Shown here piece by piece: positions 5,532 through 14,800 of a stretch of 20,460 nt of DNA (its first letter is position 1; every line of letters starts with the position of its first letter). The stretch spans positions 1 through 20,460 of the forward strand of contig CALTTF010000028.1 of NCBI GenBank assembly GCA_943908385.1. Direction: 5' to 3'. Below the pieces are notes generated by a model that searched no databases, was not told the origin of the DNA, and was given only the letters and a program-made list of their open reading frames with translations. This stretch comes from an uncultured Corynebacterium sp. Its GTDB lineage: Bacteria > Actinomycetota > Actinomycetes > Mycobacteriales > Mycobacteriaceae. The position numbers were made by a program, and so were the translations under genes.

Positions 5532-7070
5532 TTATGCGCGCTGCTCGTTCAGCTCGTTGTCGTCCTCGTCGTCGCGGCGTCGGCGCAGCAGGAGGCCGAG
5601 GAGGATCAGCAGCGCGCCCGCGATGGACACGCCGACGACAGCCGCACCCGTGGACGCGAGGTTACGGATCCCGCCGCCACCGTCGCTGCCTTCCGATCCG
5701 CCAGAATCGTCGCCGCCGGGTGCGGTGCCGTTCCCGCCGCTCGTTGAGCTATCGCCCGGCGCGCCGACGGTGGTGGTCACGGTCGAAGTGGGGCCCGCGC
5801 TCTCATCGGAAGACGACGAGGACGTCGGCGCGGAGGCGGACGTCGAGGTCGTCGACGACGAGGATTCGGTGAAGCACGCGGCGCGCTTGACCACGTTGAC
5901 GTGGTTGATGTGCTCGACGGTCACGGGCGAGCGGTCGTGGTCCATGCCGTCGGTGGTCAGCCGCGCGGTCGCGGCGAGATCGCCGAGCACGACGTCGCGC
6001 ACGGGGCCGCCGCCCCACGGTGCTTTGTCGTTGGCGCGCACGGGCACCCACACATCCACCTGCGTCGCAGCGTCGGCGGCGCGGAGGCGGGCCAGCTCCT
6101 TCAAACCGCGCTCGGTAAGCGAGAACGTCGCGGTGTCGGCGCCGTCCTTCTTCACTGTGTAGTCGCGGTTCTCCTCGAATTCCACGGTCTCGCCGGCCCC
6201 GCGCACAGTCAGCTTCGGGGCCTCGAGCTTGCTCGCGGGCTCATCCTTGCGATCCGCAGCGAGCACCTGCACATGTCGCTTATCGACGGCCGCGAACACC
6301 CCTTCACTCCCCTTCCCCGCACTGAGCGGTGCCGCCTGGGTGGCGGTGAGCGGAGTGGGCGTGGTCGGGCCCTTCGCGGTGAGCATCACCGCGGGGTCGT
6401 TCGGCTCCCACAGCACCGTGTGGCCGGGCGACAGCGTGAGCTCCAGCGAGTACGCGCCGATCGTCCCGTCGGTGCTGAGGTTCGGTACGGAGGCGGTGAA
6501 GTCGTATTCGACGTACGTCCCCGGTGCCGCCGCCTCACGCCATTCGGGCGAGTTGCAGGCAGTGAGCGGGTCAACGTTGATGCCCAACACCTGGGCCTTG
6601 GGTGTGACCGTCTGAGCGCCGTCGCCGGGCCGGACCACCACGACGATGGGCGAATAGAACACGCGGCGGTCGGCGTTGTCTCCCGTGGCGTTGGTGTCGT
6701 CGGCGACGGTGAGAAGGTACACGCCCGGCTCGACGTCGAGGGACGCGGTGCCATTGGAGGTGCGCGCAGAGGCAGCTGCGCTGAATTTTCCGGGCTCGGT
6801 GTTCTTGAGCTTAGGGATGTCGAGGTCTTTCAGCTGCCCGCCGTTGTCCGGGTCCACGCCGTCGATCCGCTCGAGGGTGACGGTGCGGTCGCCGATCCGG
6901 GCGAACCAGTCCTCCCCCACCGAGCCCGCCAGGTTCACCGTCACGTTTCCGGCGGCCTGCGCGTGGGCGGGCGCCGGGTGCACGGCGGGAGACATCACGG
7001 GCGCGACGGCGGCGCCGACCGTGAAGGCAGCGGCGGCGATGGCGCCGGCAGCACTTCTCTTGAGGTTCAC
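5532..7070 (-). CDS. Pilus base (anchor) pilin with LASTG sorting signal
   Basis: 512 aa. Signal peptide 1-37, cleavage near AHA-QA. The N-terminal domain resembles the major pilin's first domain, and TVTPKAQ places Lys158 where the major pilin has its linking lysine (TISPKNQ). A second domain runs about 165-398, with Cys172 and Cys399. A Ser/Thr/Gly-rich linker (about 403-470) could span the wall. The sorting signal is LASTG (471-475), a 20-residue hydrophobic stretch, RRRR and an acidic tail (DDEDDNELNEQRA). In C. diphtheriae the base pilins SpaB, SpaE and SpaI carry LAxTG signals and are anchored by the housekeeping SrtF; this protein fits that role, though it is much longer than SpaB. The start is GTG at 7070 with AGGAGA 6 nt upstream. 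It follows the major pilin by 69 bp. Confidence 0.87.
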   Translation of the reverse strand: MNLKRSAAGAIAAAAFTVGAAVAPVMSPAVHPAPAHAQAAGNVTVNLAGSVGEDWFARIGDRTVTLERIDGVDPDNGGQLKDLDIPKLKNTEPGKFSAAASARTSNGTASLDVEPGVYLLTVADDTNATGDNADRRVFYSPIVVVVRPGDGAQTVTPKAQVLGINVDPLTACNSPEWREAAAPGTYVEYDFTASVPNLSTDGTIGAYSLELTLSPGHTVLWEPNDPAVMLTAKGPTTPTPLTATQAAPLSAGKGSEGVFAAVDKRHVQVLAADRKDEPASKLEAPKLTVRGAGETVEFEENRDYTVKKDGADTATFSLTERGLKELARLRAADAATQVDVWVPVRANDKAPWGGGPVRDVVLGDLAATARLTTDGMDHDRSPVTVEHINHVNVVKRAACFTESSSSTTSTSASAPTSSSSSDESAGPTSTVTTTVGAPGDSSTSGGNGTAPGGDDSGGSEGSDGGGGIRNLASTGAAVVGVSIAGALLILLGLLLRRRRDDEDDNELNEQRA

Positions 7071-7139
7071 GTTGTGTCTCCTGCTCGTGTGCGGATCCGG
7101 TGGATCCCGGTGGGTGTGGGGTGTGGGTGGGCAGCGCCC

Positions 7140-8651
7140 TTAGGCGTTGCGGCGGTTCAGCTGGTAAGCAGCGCCGCCGGCGAACAGCAGAGCGCCCAGG
7201 CCGAGCAGGATGAGCATGGTGCGCTCACCGGTGGCCGGCAGGTTGCCCCACACGCTGTCCTTGACGTTGTCGATCTTGCCGGTGTAGACGGCGCGCTGGG
7301 TCTCGCTGTCCGCGGTGGTCATCGTCAGCGGGAATGCGTCCGGGTTAGCCACGTAGCCCTTCGGTGCCTTGGTCTCCACGGCGCAGTACTTAGCTTCCTG
7401 ATCCACCTGGAAGCCGTAGCCCTTGGCCACAGCGTCAGTACCGGCCGCGCCGCCCTCAGCGGTGATGTTCTTGTCGTCGAGAGCCTGGTCGCCAGCCTCG
7501 TTGGTCAGCTGAAGGGAGTCACCCTCGACTGTCCACGTGCCGTTCTCGCCCTGGGTGCACTTGAACACCTGGAACTGGGCACCGTTACCGGTGTCCTCGG
7601 CATCGCCGCCGGACACGGTCTTGGTGATCTCCACGTTGGCGAACTTGGTCACCTTCGGGCCCTCGCCCTCGTTCGGTTCCTTCGGCTTGGTGTCGATGTC
7701 GGTGTCGGAGTTCGGGGTGCCCACCTGCGCGGTGTTCTCGATCTTGCCGTTGGCCGGAAGCTTGACCACCTTGGCGTCGAATGCGAGCTGAACGTTCAGG
7801 CCCGCGTTGTCTTCGCGGAGCTTCTGCAGCTTAGCCAGACCGGACTCAGTGAACTCGACCTTCACCTGCTTGCCTTCTGCAGTCAGGGTGTAGTCGGTGC
7901 CAGAGGCAAGGTCATTGGACACCTCGGTGAATTTTCCGTCGGTGCCGACATTGCCCACCTTCACGGCGGCATTCGAGTCGTAGTTCAGCTCATCCGGAAG
8001 GTTATCGGTGATGGTGAACTTGGTCAGGTTGTTGGTGCCTTCCTTGGTCTTCTCCGCCACCGGCACGGGTGCCTCAATGGTGTAGTGGATGTTCTTGCCC
8101 ACGGTCACGCCCGTGTCGTCCGCTTCCTTTGTCGGATCCAGCTTCTGGTTCTTCGGGGAGATCGTCGGGTTGTAGTTGTAGGCGCCGTCCTGGGTCAGTG
8201 GCAGGGTGACCAGGAACGGACGGGCGACGGTGTAGTTGCCGTTGCGGAGCTCGGTGATGCGGAACAGGCCGACACCGAGGGTGTCGAAGACAGCCTTGCC
8301 GGATGCGTCGGTGGTCTTCTCCACGGCGGTAAAGGAGCTGTCCACCGGAGCGTTCTCGGCACCATTAGCCATGATGTTTCGGACATCAGCCCAGCCCTCG
8401 GCGGTGTTCAGCGGGTTGGTGGTGATCTTCTCGGCCTTGAAGGTGAAGCCTTCGCCGGCTGCGTTCGAGGCGCCGGGCTCGCCTTCAAGCTTCTCGATGG
8501 TCAGGGTGGTATCCGCGTTCAGGTTGATCGGCGCGGACTGCTCCTGCGCCTGGGCGGCGGGAGCGAGGGTCAGGGATGCGCCGACGGGGCCGGCGATGGA
8601 AACTGCTGCGGCCGTTGCGATGGCCAGGGTCTTGTGTGCGAGACGGGACAT
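7140..8651 (-). CDS. Major (shaft) pilin, SpaA-like, LPATG
   Basis: 503 aa. Signal peptide 1-35 (AQA-QE). The N-terminal CnaB-like domain has Lys54 (TIEKLEG) and Glu134 (FRITEL) as possible isopeptide partners. The pilin motif is YNYNPTISPKN (158-168); Lys167 aligns with the polymerising lysine of WxxxVxVYPK. The middle domain is about 180-320. The C-terminal CnaB-like domain (about 333-465) has Lys344, a Cys365/Cys423 pair and a textbook E-box, YCAVETKAPKGY (422-433, Glu426). LPATG is at 471-475, followed by a hydrophobic stretch and NRRNA. The architecture matches Gram-positive shaft pilins. The start is ATG at 8651 with AGAGAGGAAG upstream. It lies between tip and base genes. The 228-bp gap to the tip gene contains a strong hairpin and may hold a separate promoter. 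Confidence 0.93.
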   Translation of the reverse strand: MSRLAHKTLAIATAAAVSIAGPVGASLTLAPAAQAQEQSAPINLNADTTLTIEKLEGEPGASNAAGEGFTFKAEKITTNPLNTAEGWADVRNIMANGAENAPVDSSFTAVEKTTDASGKAVFDTLGVGLFRITELRNGNYTVARPFLVTLPLTQDGAYNYNPTISPKNQKLDPTKEADDTGVTVGKNIHYTIEAPVPVAEKTKEGTNNLTKFTITDNLPDELNYDSNAAVKVGNVGTDGKFTEVSNDLASGTDYTLTAEGKQVKVEFTESGLAKLQKLREDNAGLNVQLAFDAKVVKLPANGKIENTAQVGTPNSDTDIDTKPKEPNEGEGPKVTKFANVEITKTVSGGDAEDTGNGAQFQVFKCTQGENGTWTVEGDSLQLTNEAGDQALDDKNITAEGGAAGTDAVAKGYGFQVDQEAKYCAVETKAPKGYVANPDAFPLTMTTADSETQRAVYTGKIDNVKDSVWGNLPATGERTMLILLGLGALLFAGGAAYQLNRRNA

Positions 8652-8763
8652 TGTTCTTCCTCTCTAGGTGAATCGTGTCGCGGCGCTTGAGGGTGTGTCT
8701 CGCACGCCAGCGAGGTAGATCGAGTGTTCTCGGGTTTCAGTGTTTCGGTAGCGGTGCGGCAGT

Positions 8764-8780
8764 GCCCGCGTGAGGCGGGC
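8764..8780. promoter_or_regulatory. Small GC-rich hairpin upstream of the major pilin
   Basis: GCCCGC (8764-8769) and GCGGGC (8775-8780) enclose a 5-nt loop, about 115 bp upstream of the major-pilin start. It lies in the transcribed gap between tip and shaft genes, with no obvious U-run on the minus strand. Its role is unknown. Confidence 0.3.
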
Positions 8781-8832
8781 TTGCGAGACCGCTTCACTGC
8801 TCTACCGCGCGGATGGGTGGACTGGGGGGTTT

Positions 8833-8875
8833 ATGTGGCGGAGCGACCTCCTAGTGGGAGGCGGCGCCGCCACAT
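8833..8875 (-). terminator. Strong two-part hairpin directly after the tip-adhesin stop
   Basis: Outer arms ATGTGGCGG (8833-8841) and CCGCCACAT (8867-8875) pair perfectly. An inner stem CCTCC/GGAGG (8847-8851 and 8857-8861) has a 5-nt loop. It starts 4 nt past the tip stop codon (8880-8882) on the minus strand. No clear U-run follows (AAACCCCCC), so it could be a partial terminator, attenuator or RNA-processing and stability element rather than a full terminator. Confidence 0.55.
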
Positions 8876-8879
8876 TGTT

Positions 8880-11800
8880 TTACGGCGCAGGCACCGTGGC
8901 CTCCTCTCCACGTCCGGAGGTGACATCGTCGTCATCGTCGTCATCGTTTCGGCGGAGGACGCGCCATGCGCCGATGCCGAAGAGGATGAGGCCGAGGATG
9001 AGGATCCACACGAGGGTCTGCATGCCGGTCTCCGGCAGCAGGAAGCCCAGCACACCGGACGGGCGCAGGGCGCCCTGGCTGTCGCTGGCGGTGATCTTCT
9101 GGCCGTTCGCGCCCTCCATGGTGGCGGTGACTGTCACGGGCGCCTTACCGCCGTTATCGGGGTAGCGGTAATCCTCGTCGTAAGACTTGTCGGAAATATC
9201 CACGTCGAAGGTGCAGCTGTACTCGCCGCCGACCGCGAGTGGTTCCGGCGGGGTGCAGATGCCCGGCGGGATCGCTCCGTCCTGCCCCACTTTTTCGGGG
9301 CTGCCCGACGGGGCTCCGTCCACCACGGGGGTGAGGGTGCGGCCGGCCAGGGAGGCGTCGATAAGCGTCATGCCCGTCAACGGGAATGCGCCGTCGTTCT
9401 TCGCGGTGTAGGTCACGCGCATTGCCTTCGCGTCGCTGGGCAGGAGCGTGACGCCGGTGAGGGCGCCCGTCGCGTCGCCGAGCGGGGTTCCGTCGATGGA
9501 CTTGGTCACCTTCAGCGACGGGAACCGGTTGCGCAGGTCCACGCGCCACAGGCGGGAATCGCGGATGCTGAAGTCGCTCGCGTCGGATACCGGCAGCGCG
9601 GTGAAGCGGACGTTCTGGTGGACGATGGTGCTCTCTTCGCCCGTGCCGGCAGAGCCTTCGGACACGGCGAGATCAGAAATGCGGGAGCCCTGGCCGGTGA
9701 CGTCGAGAACCGAATCGGCCTCGGCATTGCCGTCGTTCGTCTCCGTGATGAGGCAGCTGTTACCCACGTAGACGTTCTCGATGATGTGCGTGCCTCCGCT
9801 TTTCAGCGTGAAGTCCTGGTCGGCGTTGCTGCACGACTGGTTGAACGTGAAGGTCTCGTTGGCGCTGTCGCCGCCTTCCGCTGTCTTGTTCACTTCGACG
9901 TCCACGCGGGCGCGCGGGTGGAAAGCCTCAACGCCGACAACCTGGCGGATGCCGTTCTTGGCATCGCTGAACTGCGGAACGGTGAACGAATGCGCGTAGT
10001 TCTTCGCGCTGATGCTCTCCGGGTCCGTCTTTGTCAGGCTCGTCGTCGGGCCCTCGCGCTTCCCGTCGGTCCAGGTCGCGAACTGGGTGTACGGGCGGCG
10101 ATTCTTGCTGTCGCCGATGCCTGTCACGTCGATGACGGGGCGTGCCTTGAGCGACGGCGAGTCGCTGTAGTCGATCGTGCAGTCGCCGCCGGCGGGCAGT
10201 TCCAAGTCCACGCCGCCGGTGGGAGCGATGTCCGACACCGGCAAAGAGCCGACGTCGACTGAGCCACGCTCAATATTGACGGTGTAGGTCCGGTGCGCCT
10301 TCGTTCCGCTGCCGAATGTGCACTTCACCTGGGCGGTGTACGGGGTGTTCTCGCCCTCGATGTAGCCTGCTTCGGACGCGACGAAGCGCACGGTCGCCGT
10401 GCGGCGGTCCACATCGTTGGTGAAGGCCATGTCGGTCACGGCCGGCTGCTCCGGAGGGGTCGCAGGCGCGCTGACCTTCTTGTCGATGTCCTTCTCGCGC
10501 GGATCGAGGCTGAGCGTCGGGTCGAATCCCTCCGGGTTGAGCTCCGTGAAGGAGCAGTCGGCCCCCGCGGGAACGTACGCCTCATCGGAGGTGTAGCGCC
10601 AGACCTGCATGCCGTTCTGGTCGGGCTGGCGGGTGAATTTGCCTTCCCCGGTGCCCCATGTCACGGACTTCGGCAGGACGTACGGCTCGCCGCTTGCATT
10701 GTTGTAGCCGTAGCCGATCGAGTTGCGCTGGCCGCCAATGGAGCTGGACTCGTAGCCGAGTGCGCGGCACGACATGGAGAAGTTGAACTTGGTCTTGTCC
10801 TTCGTCAGTGTCTCGATGTCCGCCTGCTCGCCCACGACATCCTTGGTCAGGGTGACCGGTGCCATCTCGTAGCGGTAGTGGTTCTCCAAGCCCACGACAT
10901 TGCGCTCGGCATCGTCGACACTGGTGAACAGTGGCGAGGAAGCCACCTCGTCCTTCAGATCGGCGTCCGTGGTCACGTCGCCGCCGGAGCCCAGCGAGGT
11001 CCAGCTGACGTACTGCGGGCGCAGATACGCCGTGAGGTCATTCGCGTTCAGTTGCAGCGAGCCGAATTTGTCGCCGGTGAACTCGCAGTCGGAACCGACC
11101 GGGACGTTCTTGAACGTGTGGCTGCCTTCGCCGTGAATGGTGCCGTCTGGGGCTTCGTAGAGCAGTTCCTCCTGCCCCTGCGCATCTCTTGCCTCCGGGT
11201 CGCGACACACCATGGTGAAGGTGTGGTCGTAGAGCTTGCTCTGCAGCTCCTCCGCGCTGACCTTGTCGCGGATGGAACCGGGCAGGTCGGCGATCTTCTT
11301 CACCGTCATCTCGGTGGTGCGTCGCGTGTAGGAGTTGTTGAACGCCACATCGTTCTTGTCTCGCGCGACAGCGAATGTGCCGCCGACTGCGCCAGTGTCG
11401 TCCGCTTCACCGCGGGCGCCCGGCACTGCCTGGCCGTTCACAGCGATGTCCCGCTCGAGGCTGATGCCTGTCGCAGTGGTGGTGTTCTTCTCCTCCACCG
11501 TGCAGTTCGAGCCGACGGGTACGTTCGCGTTGATGTCGTTCGCCCCGTTGTATTCATCGACACCGGTCTGCGGGTCCTTGTTCACGGACACAGTCGTCTC
11601 CACACGCACGGCCTCGCGGCCCAGCGGATCCGTGCAGCGCATGGTCACGGGGAATGCGCGGTGCAGCTTCACGCTCTTGCGCGGGTCGGAGATATATGTC
11701 GGGCCACCGGGGTACGCCGCGTTGAAGGTGATGTGCTTGTGGGCGGTCACGGGGGCGTCGACAAGCGAATAGCCTTGCGTGACAAGCACGACGGACGTCT

Positions 11801-14800
11801 CACCCACGGTGAAATGCTCGTTGGCGTTCAGCGCGCGCGGCTCGTCGGAATCCACCGCGTACCGGTAGCTTTCCGTGTTCTTGATCGGGAAGGTCGTGCC
11901 GCCGACGGTCCGCTCGTTCGCTTCGGGCGAGGTGCGCTCAAGCACGCAATCGCTTGTCGACGGCGCGAAGTTCGCGTCGAACTTCTTCCTCGGATTATCC
12001 CTGGTCAGGGTGAATTCCTGGGTCATCGGCGCGGTCAGGCCTCCGCCCGTGCACGTCAGGCGGTACGACACGCCAGCTTCCGGAACGAGAGCGTTTTCTC
12101 CCTGCAGGACCTGCGAAATCGTCAGACCGGAGCCGCGCGGGGTGAACGTGTTCGTGATCGTCTTCGTCGTGGTCGGCGACGTGACCGTCACGCGTTCGAT
12201 GCCGCTGTTGGTCCACGCGACGCCGGCCGGGTACGTCGGCGGAGTCTCGTCGAAGGTGCACTCGTTGCCGAGCGGGACCGCCATGGCGCCGTTGACGTTG
12301 AGCTTCGGGTCGTCGGCGACGACGGTCGCCGTGCCGTTCGCCGCGACGTTGACGGTTCCGACCAGGTCGTACGGGCGCGCCGAGCCGTTCTCGGCGAGGT
12401 TGCGTTTGCCGCAGCGGACGGTGATCTTATAGGAGCTCGGCGGAGTGTAATTCGGTGCGGAATTGTTCACCTGCTTCTGCACGTTCACTGTGCCCAGCTG
12501 CGCACTGTACGAGTTGGTCACGGTGACCAAGTTCTGCTCCGTGTCGCCCGTCGGGCGCACGGTAAGGACCGGCTTCGTCTTCGCGTCGGCGTTGGTCAGC
12601 TGCGTCGTCTGGTCCTGCGCGTTATTCGACGCGACCGTGGCCTTGTCGAACTTGATGTACTTCGTCTGCGGCAGGGTGGACTCGTCCTCCCACACCTTGC
12701 ATTCCGCGCCGACCTTGAGGCCCTTGATCACGTCGTCTTTGTTTCGGCCGACCGTGACCGTGCCCTCCACGGGCGCGATGTTCGGGACGTAGAGGTTCTT
12801 CGCTGCGTCGTAGCTGCCCTTGCGCTCGCAGCGGTATTTCACGTTGAAGGTCGCGCCGTCCAGCTCCGGGCTCGCGGCACCCTCGCCCTCGAGCAGCTTG
12901 TGCACGGTGAGGTCGCGCTTGACGTAGCTGTAGCTCGTCTTCAGCTTCATGGTCGTCTCGGGCGCATTCTCAGGCAGACGGAACGCGTATTCGCCCTTGT
13001 CGTTGGGCTGCACTGGGTTCGCCCCGGCGTTTCCGACATTGACCACGCGGCCGTCGAAATTGATGTACTGCTGCTGCTCCGTGCTCAGATCCGTCAGCGG
13101 TTTCACGGTGCACGGGCGCTCCGTCGGAATACCGGTGATGTCGACTGACCCGTCGACCACGGTCTTTCCGCTCGCATCCTTGCGGGGTGTGAGCTGCAGT
13201 TGCTTTTCGACGTCGAATTGCGTCGTGTCGCACTTGACCCTGAACTTGTACGTCGGGTTAGGCAGAGCGCTTGTTCCGTTGCCGTATGCCTCCGTCACAG
13301 GCTCGCCCACGATCTCCTTGGACAGGTGGAGCGTGCCCGGCTTGAAGTCGTAGACGTTGTGCGCCGCTGCGTTATTGGTGGGTCCCAGCGTCATTTTCAG
13401 GGCAGGGTTGGACTGCGCACCGTTCGCGCCCGGCGTGTATGTCTGCGCCGTCGACGCCCCGTTGCTGCCCCACCCCAGCTTCAACGTCTTGCCGGGAAGG
13501 ACCGGCTTGTCGCCGTCCTGGAATGTCTCCCATACCGAGCAGTTCGCGCCGACCGGAAGACCTTCAACCGTCGCGGACTGCCCGCGCGTGAACGTGCGCG
13601 TGCCGGAGAGCTTGCCGGGGTAGGCCGTGTTGTAGCCGTTGTAGTCCTCGCACTTGTAGTTGATGATGAACTTCCGGTCGTTCATCTCAGAGAAGTCCTT
13701 GGCGGTTCCCTCGAGCTGCTTGCTCAACTCCAGTGTGGCCGGCTGGAACCGTGACTCCCAGCTGACAGTGCAGTTCAACTCGCGGTTGTCCTGGTTCGTC
13801 GTCGCAATTTCGGTGGTCCCCGCCTGGCGGTTGTTCGTCACCGTGAAACCGTTCGCCGAGCCGTTGCGCAGCTTGGTCACGATGGGCGCGCCGTCCGTCT
13901 TCGCCACGCACGTCCACTCCGGTTCGTAGCGGTCGAACGGGTTCGCCCCGTCGGTGGTCATCTTCGAGCGGTACACGAGCTGGTCCTGCGGGACACCGCC
14001 GGCACCGAGCTTGCGCATGAAGGTGGCGAAGCCGCCGTTCGCCGGGATGTCGATCGGTGTTTCTTTCGTGCCCTCGCGCACTACCGCGGTGTAGTCCGCG
14101 GTGCTCGCTTTTCCTGTCGCCGTCTGTTCGAACGACGACTTGACGCTCACTCGGCCCGCCGCACCGGCGAACTGCACGCGGCCGAGAGACACACCCAGCG
14201 CGATCGCCTGGAAACCTGAGTTGTTGACACCGATGCCGATCTCAGCCCACGTCGGATTATCCATCGCGGCGACGAACATACCGCGGTTTCCGGACCCCTT
14301 CTGGTCCCAGCACACGAAGTCGCGCTGGATCGGCTCGTGGCTAGTCCACGAATTATGATCCGGCTCAGTTCCCGGTCCGAATGTATTACCGCAGGTTCCG
14401 TTGTTACTGAACGGCGATTTGATGGCATCCAGCTTCTGCACGCCGTTGGAAGCGGACGCACTGATCCACTCGCCGGGGCTGCCCGCGCCGGTCGCTTCCG
14501 CGTCCGCGAGCAGCAGCCTCGAATTCGCCACCGGGTTTCCCGCGCCGTCGACGATCTTGATGTTGTTGAGCTTGATGCGCGCCCAGCCGTACTGCATCTT
14601 CAGGATGTCCTGTTGGTTGGATGCCGGGTCTTTTTCAAAGAACCCCTTTTGCCCGAATGCCGCCTGAGTCCATGCCTGCTCGGACTGAGCCGTGAACGTG
14701 GCGGTTCGAGACGCATTGTTATTCCAACGGTTCTTCTCCACCGTCACGTCCGCGGTAAGTGTGTACTGGCCAATCCGCTTCGTGATCTTGCCGTTCTGGT

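Noticed and set aside
5901..8690. 929-codon open frame on the plus strand
   Set aside because: It runs antisense across the base and shaft pilin genes, has Arg/Val/Gly-rich low-complexity composition and no domain, and results from the high GC of the real minus-strand genes.
8724..10262. 512-codon plus-strand frame over the tip gene end
   Set aside because: Mirror frame of the tip adhesin with no credible ribosome site or domain.
10293..13148. 951-codon open frame on the plus strand
   Set aside because: Antisense shadow of the tip adhesin; the minus-strand frame has a signal peptide, cysteine-paired modules and LPETG, while this one has no recognisable protein character.
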